A DNA stretch of 64,000 nt from Phlebopus portentosus. Lineage: Eukaryota; Basidiomycota; Agaricomycetes; Boletales; Boletinellaceae. The notes under the pieces are model-generated. The model saw nothing but the letters and a program-made list of their open reading frames with translations. It had not been told where the DNA came from and ran no database searches. The stretch covers positions 1,550,001 to 1,614,000 of the forward strand of contig JAYXKI010000001.1 of the NCBI GenBank assembly GCA_037892935.1, read 5' to 3'. This document shows, piece by piece, positions 46,353 through 56,567 of this stretch (within the stretch, counting starts at the first letter, position 1; each line of letters starts with the position of its first letter). The position numbers were made by a program, and so were the translations under genes.

Positions 46353-47601
46353 ATGTCGAACCCGTCCCGAGACGTTCTCAAGCACGTTGTCGATGTTCAC
46401 TGCCATCCGACTGATTCTGAAATTCCCATCAGCGTGGTGGACGAGTTGCCCATAACTATATGTGCTATGGCTACACGGCACGAGGACCAAGCCCTCGTTG
46501 CTGACCTTGCTCGTGCACATCCTGACAAAGTCATTCCGTGTTTCGGTCAGCAGCATTGCTCTGCCTGATTTGCTTCGCAGGATGCTTATCAGATTCATTG
46601 ACAACTAGTCTAGGCTTTCATCCATGGTTCGCGCATTGGATATCTGTCAAAGCCGGACCACCACCTTCAAAAGGAGAGCACTATCGCACTGTCTTTCTTG
46701 GCTCCCCTAAGGAATCAACAGATGTTTACGCTGCAAAAAGTAAGGAGCGGGAGATTCTTGAAGAAATGCTGCCCTCCTTGCCAGAACCACTTTCCCTGGA
46801 AGACTGTGTAAATTCCCTCCGTCAGAATTTTCGCGCATTTCCTCAGGCTTTGCTAGGAGAGGTTGGCATTGATAGATCCGCGAGAGTACCTCTTGACCAT
46901 CGTTCGGAGCAACGCAAATTATCACCCTTCACGGTACCATTTGACCACCAGCTCGTTCTCCTTGAAGCGCAGCTTGCGGTCGCGGTGGAAATGCGCCGAA
47001 ACGTGAGCATGCATAGGTAGCTATTCATCTATTTGTATTAAATATGCCGCCCAATATCTTGCTTACAAAATATCGCAGCGTCAAATCTCAGAAGGCTACT
47101 TTAGATCTTCTTGAGGGCATGAAAAATAAATACGGACCGTCTTGGACGAACATTAGTATCGACCTACACAGTTGCGGACTCAGTTTAGAGACATGGCGAG
47201 ATATTGAAGTGAGTCTCCTATTCGTATTCGAAACGGTTGCGTGGCATGCTTATGGATTGTATTCCCAGAAATCCCATCCCAACGTATATTTCTCCCTATC
47301 TACAGCGATAAACGGACGATCCCCGAACCATCGCAAGCTCATCACGAGCGCTTCCCCAGACCGCCTCTTAGCGGAGTCCGACATACATGACCTCACACAA
47401 TGTACGAAACGAACATGGGATATGGTCCTGACCATTGCAGAAGTGAAAGGCTGGAACGTTGAAGAACAGTGGGAGGATACGTTGGACGAGAATGAATGGG
47501 GCGTCGTTCGGAGGCTTGAGCATAACTTTCAGAGGTTCGTGAAAGGAGGCCACAAACCCAAGGAAAGTAATAGGTCAGGGATCAGGGGGACCGAAGCGTG
47601 A
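46353..47601 (+). CDS. TatD-family metal-dependent hydrolase (Scn1-like)
   Basis: Start ATG 46353 (MSNPSRDVLKHVVDV). The metal-binding HxH motif is VHCHPTD at residues 14-20. An intron at about 46549-46614 joins CFG to FHPWFAHW, the second conserved His-Pro-Trp block. Then LLGEVGIDRSARVP (the Glu ligand region, near 46850), and a later exon with ISIDLHSCGLSLE and the C-terminal SPDRLLAESDIH near 47365, where Asp and Glu complete the site. About 370 residues. TatD enzymes are 3'-5' exonucleases or phosphodiesterases; the fungal subgroup includes S. pombe Scn1, found through interaction with Cut9. Exact substrate is not known. The last 40 residues are basic and variable. The gene shares a 222 bp upstream region with TRM5. 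Confidence 0.85.
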
Positions 47602-47789
47602 GGTTTTTTCGGATTACTGTAGAAGCTCAGAATAGACGAGTACTGTGTGTTTTTGGACTATCAGGGGATGATACTTATATGATAAGGCTAGCGTCGATCG
47701 CGTGGATCATCTGCGTAGATCATTAAATGAAGCTTCTCTTCTCTACCATCATGGTCCAGTCCATGTAATACCCATCTCGGTAAGTTGCC

Positions 47790-48818
47790 ATGGCCTCTGC
47801 CAGTACGGGAACGTCGTCCGTCTTGGAAAAACCATTTCATCCTGACTTCTGCTCTTCAACTGCCGACTTCGTCGTCCATTCAAGCGACGGTATCCGCTTC
47901 AAATGCCATCGTCTCTTCTTGCAGGAGTCTTCGCCTGGTACGCAAGTTCACTTTTTATCTGCTTTACTGGTTATGCCAATTGCTAAGTTGTATCTGCAGT
48001 ATTTCGAACGATGCTTACTCTCCCGCAACCTGGGACAAGCACTCCGCCAGATGTGACTTCTCGCCCGCCGTCAATTGACCTTCCAGAAGATGGGAAGACG
48101 CTCGAGACCCTGCTCCGGATTATCTACCCAATACCGCAGCCTACCATTGACTCCATATCATTGCTCGTAAAGGCCTTTCTCGCCGCCGAGAAATACGATA
48201 TGCAAGGGGTCATCTCGACACTACGCCTTCACATGCGAGACGAGCGCTTCCTCACTAATCACCCCGTACATATATTCGCAATCGCATGTCACTTCCAATT
48301 TGCTCCGGAAGCGAAAGCTGCGTCTAGGGCATCCTTGACAACAGACATACACGACCCTTCGAACCTTGAGATTTTCGAGCAGACTGGCTTCAAGGTCTCT
48401 GACCTCATTTCATTACATCGACTGCGTCATAAACGAATCGACGGAATGCGTGAATTCCTAGATGGGGACGGCTTTGAAGGGGTAAATACTCGTCATGATT
48501 CGTATTCGTTGTTCCTCGCAATGACACTCTTTATATTTTTAGAATGCACCGGACTTTGCATGCGTTTCTTGTTCAAAACTCCTGCAGGACCCAACCTGGT
48601 CATTACTCAAAACCAGTATACTGAAGGAATTATACTGGCGACCTCTTGGCGACACGATATTCGGACCAGATTTCCTCAAGTCGAGTGCTGTTCAGTTCTT
48701 CATAAACTCGAAGTGCGAAGAATGCCACGAGCGGCTTGTATACGAGAAAGGCAAAACACTTGCTATGATATCGGATTTCCTCAGATCGTTACCAGAATTC
48801 ATTGACCTTTGTCAGTAG
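47790..48818 (+). CDS. BTB/POZ domain protein with C-terminal CxxC pairs
   Basis: Start ATG 47790 (MASASTGTSSVLEKP). The BTB fold is at residues 20-120: CSSTADFVVHSSDGIRFKCHR, LFLQESSP, an intron at about 47937-48000, then VFRTMLTLPQPG, a Pro/Ser loop and DGKTLETLLRIIYP. The middle part continues as helices (LLVKAFLAAEKYDM, HIFAIACHFQFAPEA). A second intron (about 48480-48540) leads to a final exon with two cysteine pairs, CVSCSKLL and CEECHERL, about 50 residues apart, which could bind one zinc ion. Ends FIDLCQ at 48818. BTB domains dimerise or bind Cul3 in ubiquitin ligases. This layout is common in agaricomycete uncharacterised BTB families. Its partner is unknown. Confidence 0.8.
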
Positions 48819-49162
48819 TAACGTCGTTTCTTGCCGATATTGTGTCGCTAACTTCTTTTGTAGCCAAGTAGTCTATTTTTTTAACATTTCGGAACGTTAT
48901 ATGTTTCTAGTTTTATCCAGCGCATTTTTTCTCAACCAAGATGTTAACGCACACATGCCTTCAATTTCAAAATAGTAAGAATAATTTTCTCGGCAAACAA
49001 ACGAGACAACAACAGGATACAATTATTAGAAAATGACGAGCCAAATGACTAAGGCAGGGAAGCAATTGAAACCAAACACGCAGGAGCTACAATCCTTTAG
49101 AAGTCTTGAACCGTCCATAGCGTCACGAATCGTGATCGTGAATGCATGATGGGCATATCGAA
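48819..49162. other. Convergent 3' flanks, no gene seen
   Basis: 344 bp between the stops of the BTB gene and the membrane protein gene. AT-rich, no coding signal. Confidence 0.5.
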
Positions 49163-50019
49163 CTAATAATTATGCTGAACAAGCCCGCCCTTCAGGCCAT
49201 CTCCGCGACGAGTCGCTTGAATACCGCGGAAGAGGACTACGAAGAAGGCTATAGTGACAAAAATCCTAGTAAACAGTCGGTCAGTCTACCACTTGGTGTT
49301 GTTTAATAACGCTGCACTCACCAAACGATCCATGCAAAAGCTGCAAAAATTTGATTTCAGAAATCGCGGGTCTCGAGGGTAGCAACAACACTTACCCATT
49401 AGGGCGTTTAATTGGTTGCAATATGCCAAATTGTACGTCAATGAACCGCAGTTATAGCCTCCATCAATTCCGGCAGTGATACTCGCTGCCCCCGCAAGCC
49501 AGAACACCCACGTAATAAACAGGCTAAAGAATATCACGTCTCGGATGAGAAACGAGCGACTAAAGAGATTGTGACAAGAGCTCACAAGATGAGGTGTGAT
49601 CCTACACTCGTAGCAATTGACCCGGAAGACGAGTGGAGGAACAGTCCTAGATAGATGGAGGCAAAGAGTACTGTCCACCAGCTGCGATGAACATACTTAT
49701 GAGGACGAATATTCTGAGTCCGAGACACTCGTACAGACCTTGTGAATGTGAGGAAACCCGTACGGTCCCGAACGGAAACAGAAGGATAATTGTGGTGGTC
49801 ATTATATCTCGATATAAGCCACGTTGCGAGACAAGCCTTCATCAAGGATTAGATTTCATGCTCAAGTAGATGAATTAGCCTTCCGCACCTCAATGATTGC
49901 GAAGAAGACGATGAGACCGAACAGTACTGCACAAAGGATGATGAGTGAAGAACCAGATGACCATGATCGATGTACATACTCGGGTGTCCTCGTTTGATGT
50001 GACTATCGATGGTGGCCAT
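49163..50019 (-). CDS. Four-helix membrane protein, MARVEL-like
   Basis: Built from about seven short exons. Start ATG 50019 (MATIDSHIKRGHP). Exon 2 gives the first membrane helix (LFGLIVFFAIIE), exon 3 ATWLISRYNDHHNYPSVSVRD, then WWTVLFASIYL (helix 2), IRDVIFFSLFITWVFWLAGA (helix 3) with ASITAGIDGGYNC, and the last exon IFVTIAFFVVLFRGI (helix 4), ending GGLVQHNY at 49163. The helix count, the short first loop and the small residues in helix 3 fit fungal MARVEL-domain proteins, which sit in plasma membrane or secretory vesicles and organise membrane domains. About 170 residues. The joined frame across six introns is strong evidence that the gene is real; the family name is by resemblance. Confidence 0.72.
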
Positions 50020-50372
50020 GATTTCGTCAGTGTGTATCAGTGAAGATGGTGGTAGGAGAGTAAGACGTTGTAGGTACAGGAGCGACTGACAAGCAAACGT
50101 CTCGGTTTGGGCTGGGGCTGGGGCTACTGCACAGCCACTGAGATCGACCCACAAGCCGTACTTATGACGTCCTTATATTACGTACGCGTACATCACGCCG
50201 ACTTCAGTGAAAGCGAGAGCGTGCGATTTCACACGGTGGAGAGCATAACCACGGCATGGTATTGGTATTGTACAGTGTAGAGAATAGAGTAGGGTTATGG
50301 TGCAGGCATGTGGTAAAAATGCGATTATGCATGCGAGTCGTAAAAGGAAAAATGGAGCGTGACTTTCAAAAA
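50020..50372. promoter_or_regulatory. Upstream region of the MARVEL-like gene
   Basis: 353 bp that also hold the 3' flank of the LysM gene. There is a short GT/CC-rich patch (GGGCTGGGGCTGGGGCTAC near 50109). No coding signal is seen. Confidence 0.4.
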
Positions 50373-51087
50373 TCAACCGTCTACCGGTACACACATTCGC
50401 TGACCGGGCTTGAGAGTAGCGCAATCGATGTGAGGGTTAATTGACCGTAAGTTTTCTAACGATGTTCCGTACTCCTGAGCCATAGCCCAGCATGTGTCTC
50501 CCGATTTAATTTGTATCGGTCGACTGTGCTCCGGGCACATGGTCGGACGAGATTTCAGATACGGAGGACAAAGTCGGAAGACGAGCAGAAGGAAAACAGC
50601 AATGATCAGGAAGAATGGGAGGAGTTGACGCCACGCATCTTTGTTGTTGGCGGGAACGGTCTGGCCCTAGAGACAAATGTTAGAAAATTTGTTGAGGTAG
50701 CTTTATAGCATCCCATTATGTTGTACTTGCCTCCGTGGACCCTGGAACTGGCATGTAACCATCGGCTCTTGAAGGAGCAGTTGCTTCAATATCTGCGCTG
50801 CTATGCGGCTCTTGGCCGACTGTCAATGGTATTATGAGTAACTAGTAACGTAACTTGGCTTTCATAAAACGCACCTTTCCTGAGTTCTCCATATTCTGCA
50901 CCTTCAGGGCCTTCCCAGTATCCACCGTCCTGATCTTTGAAAGTATATCTCTGCGTATCTGCGTCGTATCCTACGCGCTCCATGCCCTCTGGTAAACGGT
51001 ATTCATCCTAGAAAAGGTTATTTCATTGAAATAAAATGTGAGGTTCGCACGTCCACTTACCTCATCGTACTGCGTCCAACGTCCCAT
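50373..51087 (-). CDS. Single-pass membrane protein with C-terminal LysM domain
   Basis: Start ATG 51087 (MGRWTQYDE). Exon 2 continues EYRLPEGMERVGYDAD and TFKDQDGGYWEGPEG; exon 3 is Ser/Ala-rich with DGYMPVPGSTE. The last exon has a membrane helix (LLPFFLIIAVFLLLVF, near 50600) and then a LysM domain: IQIKSGDTCWAMAQEYG, SLENLRSINPHIDC and GQRMCVPVDG, ending at TGA 50373-50375. Cysteines in DTCW, IDC and MCVP match the disulfide pattern of fungal LysM. About 195 residues. LysM binds chitin or other N-acetylglucosamine polymers. The order cytosolic head, membrane helix, LysM suggests a type II protein showing LysM to the wall. The intron 50664-50730 has a GC donor. Confidence 0.8.
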
Positions 51088-51377
51088 TGTGTATGCACGA
51101 GCAGGGTGGTCGACGAATCGTATCGAGTACAGATGTCAACGACAAAAGTGAGCAGAGACGGAGTACAGGTATCGCTGTTAGAAAGAAAGAGAGAGAGAGA
51201 CGGGCACGAAAGAGGGACGTGGCGTGTATTGGGTGATGGGATAATTACTTAGGAGATACCGTGCCGATCTTTATTTGGCTCTCTTTACACGTATCCCCCC
51301 TCACGTAATCGTCTACTCGAGTCAAATCAAATCTGACAACCTCGGATCCATCGTCCTGTCCTTTACTTCTTGACGCG

Positions 51378-52550
51378 ATGGCCGACCCAATGCAAAGCAT
51401 GCTTCCTGCTCCAATAACAGCGACATCAGTGCCGTCTGAACTCGTCGCGCAGCCAGCACCTCTCAACCCGTCTGCTGTGCCAAACGCATCAACATTGGCA
51501 CCACCACCATCGGCGCCGCCCAACGTCTCGGAGACGTTGTACATACAAAACTTGAACGAAAGAATAAAAATTAATGGTAAGCTCTTCTGGACACTTTCTT
51601 TCAGTCTATTCTCTGACCTTGGTACTTACTCTACTCCAGTAATGAAGCAAACTCTGAAAGCTCTATTCTCAAATTATGGGGATGTTTTGGACGTAGTTGC
51701 GCATAGAAACTTACGCATGCGAGGACAAGCTTTCGTGTCGTTCCCTGATGCAGAGATGGCAAGGAAAGCGCAGCGAGAAGCGAATAGGTTCCCGCTCTAC
51801 TCGAAACCTATGGTGAGTCCCCCATTCCCGTTATGTTCAAAGCACTGACACTCACCATCCCCAGCAAATATCATTCGCTAGGACAAGGTCTGACGCCGTC
51901 GTAAAGAAAACAGATGGCGAACACTTTGACCAACACAAAAAATCTCGATTAGAGCATAAAAGTGCGCCAAATTTATCAAGAGTCGACGGATCGTTTGTTG
52001 CTAACACAACATGATGATTCAGAGGAAACGCGCTATACCAATCCGCTAAAAGCGAAGTTCAAAGCAAAGAGGATGGCCGCACAGGGTACATCATACTTCT
52101 TCTCTGTTCTGTTTCATCTTCTGACTCTTTCGTATAGTGGATGGTGCATCAGCACAACCAGCACCTAAGCGTACTGCTGTCCAGATGCCGGACGAATACC
52201 TGCCTCCCAACAAGATCCTGTTCTTGCAAAACATTCCGGAAGGTGTCACAGATACGAAGGAGCAACTTCTGGCCTTGTTTTCACAGTATGAAACTTTGGC
52301 ACATCTCATCTTGAATCTTGTTTCATTCCCTTATTCAGGTACCCGAACCTGCACGATGTACGTCTTATCCCGACCAAGAAGGACATCGCCTTCGTCGAGT
52401 ACTTGGACGAAGCGAGTGCGACTGTTGCGAAGGACGCTCTGCACAACTACAAGTTAGACGGGGAGCACAAGATCAAGGTATGCTGCATAAACTTCTCATG
52501 CAAAGTTCAGACGCTAAATATTTCTACAGATTACTTTCGCAAGGAAGTAG
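51378..52550 (+). CDS. U1A/U2B''-like spliceosomal RRM protein
   Basis: Start ATG 51378 (MADPMQSMLPAPIT). After a Pro/Ala-rich head the first RRM begins ETLYIQNLNERIKI (RNP2) and, past an intron at about 51576-51641, continues LKALFSNYGDVLDVVA and MRGQAFVSFPD (RNP1), exactly the U1A/U2B'' pattern. A basic linker (KAKFKAKRMAAQ) leads to the second RRM: NKILFLQNIPEGVTD, LALFSQY, KKDIAFVEYLDE and the final ITFARK across an intron ending at 52529. Stop TAG 52548-52550. About 240 residues. The protein binds stem-loops of U1 and/or U2 snRNA; many fungi have one protein for both. It converges with D-amino-acid oxidase, only 127 bp between stop codons. Confidence 0.9.
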
Positions 52551-52677
52551 GGACTAGTGTTATTTTCATTGTTTTCTCCCTTTTGTTGGTACCTACTCCT
52601 GTACGTATGCTACACTTTCTGAATGTACTTTGGTTGATAAAGAAGTTGGAATAAGATGTGACACTTTTCAATCGGTC

Positions 52678-54234
52678 TTAGATCCTGGAGATGATATCTG
52701 CGACTTCTTCCGCAACTCCCCATGAGCCTTGATATCCAGCTGGTCTGCAAAAGTGATCAGTACCGACGATCCTTGATGTATTGTATTATCAAAGTGGCCG
52801 TACCCCAGACCATATGCATGGATCACTTTCACTTCTCTTTCGGTTCTCAATCCATCTCTGTAATGTGGCACCAAGTCATTCTTTAGAGGCAGCTGAATAG
52901 TCTCTAGCTCGACTCTCGGCCCTCCACGCCTTGCTGGTCTTAACCCAACATTGAGACTCAAGATTTTAGCTCCTTGCGAAACATGAAGTCGCGGTTCCAG
53001 AATTGTACAACGCTCGTAGATACGTTTGGCAATGTCATGGTTGACAGCAAGGTCGTAGTCATCCTCTTGATAAGTTCCGCCGAGTATGCAAGTGCCGTCC
53101 GGACGCGGAATGATATAGGTCGTCTCATAATCTAATTTGAATTTTTCTAAGGTCGGGGTGAGTGAGTCATGATCAAGAGCAAGTGTTCGGTTGCTTACGC
53201 GTAGAACCAATTGCTAGGAATTCTTTGATGAGCGGGGCATCGACTAGAATAGTCTGTCCACGAATCGGGTAAACGTCGGGGTCTTCGACGCCGAGGAGCG
53301 ACTTGGATCCTACAAGCTATACATCAATATGATATTACATCTTTCTCGCATTCAAGATGTCCAAACTGCCGAACCTAAACCTGTCGCATTCACAACGATG
53401 CTTCCCGGACCGCTGAGAGCCGCTGCCTCTTCAATACTTGCAACATGCTTGTGGACGAAGACGGTGCCTCGCTTTGCAAGTTCGTCTCTCAGCCACTTCA
53501 GGTAGACTGCAGGCTTCAGCGAGACAGTCGTGAAGGCGTATCCAGCCTTGTATCCATCGGGAAGCTCAGCTTCGGGTATCAGACGGAACTGTGGACACAG
53601 GCGGATGAGTCGTGAATTCAGCGGCAATTCATCAAGCTTATGAATGTATGCAGGCATACATCGCGAACGATCTCTCTCCACCAGGGTTCCGCGCTGAAGC
53701 CTTCAGTACTGGGGTAAAATATCCGAGCAGGGATTTCCTGCAAGGCAGCTGGATTAAGCATTGTTGTCTCGAGAAGCGATAGAGGACCTTCTCAGTCCAA
53801 GTACTATACTCACCATGACTAGTCCTAGTCCAGAAGGGATCATCGACCATAGCTTCTCGCTGTCAAGTACATGAATCCGTTATCCTCAAGGCAGGTACTA
53901 AACGAGAAGAACCTGGAAGCAATCTAAACCAAGGGCCCCAGCATACTTACAATGTGGCTTTTTCCCATTTGAGTTTCCGCTCGTTGAACACACCAAGTGG
54001 GGACCAATTCGCGCCGGCCCACGGGCTTGACCACCCTTGCGAAAAGAGATGATCACCGGGGAGCTCTCGAGCGACTATGGTTACCTTGTTCCCTGGGTCA
54101 TCGGATAAGACGTGTGCGATTGTGAGGCCTATCACCCCCGCCCCGAGCACGACTATCGACCGCGAACCGGCACGGGCACAAGCGAATGGCTCGGTATCTG
54201 CCCTTGAATTGTCCGTACTCGTGTCGGCTGACAT
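52678..54234 (-). CDS. D-amino-acid oxidase (FAD-dependent)
   Basis: Oxidises D-amino acids to 2-oxo acids, ammonia and hydrogen peroxide. Start ATG 54234 (MSADTSTDNSRAD). FAD-binding motif IVVLGAGVIGLTIAHVL at residues 27-43, then FSQGWSSPWAGANWSP, the flavin-contacting segment of this family. Later exons: RLIPEAELPDGYKAGYAF and TTVSLKPAVYLKWL near 53560, IVVNATGLG near 53380, VYPIRGQTILVDAP near 53250, TYIIPRPDGTCILGGTYQ near 53080 (substrate Arg region) and, across an intron, HAYGLG-PAGYQGSWG. Ends DIISRI at 52678. Peroxisomal relatives end in Ser-Lys-Leu; the Ser-Arg-Ile here is a weak variant of that signal, so peroxisomal location is possible but not certain. D-aspartate oxidase is the closest alternative. 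Confidence 0.9.
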
Positions 54235-54909
54235 GTCTATTCTTCAAATATGAAGGGCAGGCAAAGACTTTAGAGAGCTTCGGATTGTTCTTAGCACTTC
54301 AGGTTCTTATCAATGTACTGCTAAATCGATAGAAGGATGGGAATCCCTTGAATGGCACACACGTGCAGAGAACGCGCCATCACGTTTTATATATTAATTA
54401 ACATATGCCAAGGCACGGGAAATTGGGTCCGAGTGTAATGCAAAGTGAGAGATAGCAAACAAAGAAAGACATGACCATTCGTGAGACTCGTAAATATGCT
54501 CGTGCCTAAGTGTACATGATACATACGGTGCATAAAACATACAAAACCATACGGCCGAGTCTAAGAGGCGATATCATGTCTAAACGGAGGTGGGCAAAAG
54601 TCGAGCGCATAGAGTCATTAGGGTAATACGTAAACGAGCAAGAGGTAAGAAGGCGAGGTAATGAGTGAGCAAGAAAGGAAGAGATGAGGAGAGGTTACAA
54701 ACATGGGAGTATGTAGCAACAATAGGACACCATTTGACCCGGAAAGTCAACATGCGGATGCGGAGAGATGAAGCAGACCGGTAAGCACTTGAACAAAGTA
54801 ATAAATATAAAATGGTTTAATTAACCATGTCTGAAATGATGCAAGAGCTTTAGAATAGAAAAAGCAAGAAAGACGATGTCGTGATATGGAAATCATGAAG
54901 GAAGAAAGA
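54235..54909. promoter_or_regulatory. Upstream region of D-amino-acid oxidase
   Basis: 675 bp, AT-rich, with purine-rich stretches at 54640-54700. No open frame of note, no RNA gene seen. Confidence 0.45.
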
Positions 54910-55624
54910 TTAACCCCACAACGTCAGCTTCGTGAGCTCTAAGGCCGTCTTTTGGCGCTGCATTGGAGTTAACGACAAAGAGTGCACCGAGTCTTGTAGC
55001 TGATAATCGATTTGAAATCAGCACACGGCCCGCGGTGCATGAGGTGGATTACTCACCATTTTCGAACCCGTTCTCCGAACAGGGCGTCGCGACCAGACCC
55101 GCGGCCTTAAGGGCCTGCTTGATCTGACCATAAGTGCCCTTGAACAGCGCCTTCTTCGAAGTATCACTACGCGCGGTCTCGCGACTTCGCATTGTGTCGT
55201 CGAGCGCAACGTCTGCGGCACTGCCAGTTTCGTCAGGCGAGGGTTTCATCATCCCTGCATTCGTTACGGCCTCTTCGATTGCAGTTCGCAGCTTCGCAAG
55301 GCGGCGCGAAGAGAGTTTAGTCGTCGCAAGTCCAGAGCTTGACTCGAATCTGATGTATAAGCCTCCAGGACGAGGAGGCTTGGGCTGCTGCTTCTGTGCC
55401 GGTTCTGAGTGACGCATCGGCGCAAGATGGGAGCGGGTGTGACCACAGGTCGGGCAACGGACGGGCGTGTACGGTTTCGGAGGAGGCTTTGGCGGTTCTG
55501 AACCTGGCCTTTCCTTCGTGGACTTTGATCTTTTCAACTTGTCGCCTCTCTTCTTTAGAGAGAAGCTGGCGAAATCGACGAGATATGGAATGCCGAAGCT
55601 GTTGAATTTGATGTCCGAAGGCAT
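54910..55624 (-). CDS. Hypothetical basic protein
   Basis: Start ATG 55624 (MPSDIKFNSFGIPYLVD); the frame is open further up, but this ATG directly precedes the first conserved-looking block. About 216 residues in two exons: the first ends FEN and an intron (about 54999-55062) joins it to DSVHSLSLTPMQRQKTALEL, ending LTKLTLWG at 54910. The N-terminal half is Lys/Pro-rich (KKRGDKLKRSKSTKE, PPKPPPKPYTP) with one Cys pair, RCPTCGHTRSH, perhaps half of a zinc site. A helical segment follows (SSRRLAKLRTAIEEAVTNAG). I do not recognise the family. The basic, Ser/Pro-rich composition would suit a nuclear protein. The gene could also be a lineage-specific orphan. Confidence 0.6.
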
Positions 55625-56567
55625 GGCGACGACAGACGAGTTGTAAAGATGAGAGAAAAAATGGGAAGAGGATTTATGATGATCTGTCGGGGATGAGGAC
55701 GCAAAAAGATTTATACGCGACACGCTATGGTCCTCACGTCAGGGCCGGCCAAAAGTGTAGGGGAGGCGCTCACAGGCAAAACACCAGTTCTGGTCTGAGT
55801 TCCAATCGCCTGGATTGGATAAAAGGCTGACAAACACCGCTGATTCAGAAATTTGTGCCTACTTATGGAAGGCACACGTTTCAGGAAGTTCTGGTGGAAA
55901 TGTTCTTGAGATGCAACGAGGGACAGGCAGAGACGAAAAGAAGACGTTGGGCGTGAGAGGAGAGCCTGAGAGAGAGATGGTTGCGAAACGGGGGAGAGAA
56001 AGAGTCAACGATGAGGTGGAGGTGGAGAGAATAAATACTCTCACTGGAGCAATGCCACCTATTTCCGTCCTTCACTGGGTGGTTTCACTTGTAGCGTATT
56101 TCGCGGATGGCGTCTCTCTCTGTTCTCGCACTTTCGAATCATTCGCTTACTTTGCTCTTGCACAACTTCACACAGCAACGCCGGTGCGATCCGACGGTTA
56201 ATCTCTTATATACCCCTGCTCCCATGAGGCAAACACACTCTCGCCTCGAGGACCATTCATGCCGAGCGACTAATTGCAATCAAAGGATTAACGTAAATAT
56301 ACAATACTCATGATACAGCAATAGGATATGAAGCCGGACCAAGATGCGCTGCGTCGGTGTCGGTGGTTGCGTGGATAAGATGTATGTACTACAGAATAAA
56401 CTACGACCACGAGCACCATAAACAGGTCGATTAGTCATGTATGCAAATCCCCACATCGATATCGTCATACAAGCCGTTTTACACCAACCAACCAACCAAC
56501 CAACACTGCTTTTCTCAATCCAGACGCCACTTGCCTTCATCATCTACCCTCATCCCATCTTGCAGCA
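55625..56567. promoter_or_regulatory. Divergent intergenic region with CCAA microsatellite
   Basis: 943 bp between the divergent hypothetical gene and the RING gene. A tract of five CCAA units occupies 56484-56504, about 65 bp before the RING start codon. Frames such as 55815-56201 show no family resemblance. No RNA gene is seen. Confidence 0.5.

Noticed and set aside
45960..46604. 214-residue minus-strand frame across the TRM5/TatD boundary
   Set aside because: Only the last 50 or so residues belong to TRM5 exon 1; the rest overlaps the start of the TatD gene on the other strand and is a shadow frame.
34432..54234. A nitrogen-use gene cluster (amidase, aspartate/glutamate carrier, D-amino-acid oxidase)
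   Set aside because: The genes are spread over 20 kb, interleaved with unrelated housekeeping genes, and show no common regulator or transporter nearby.
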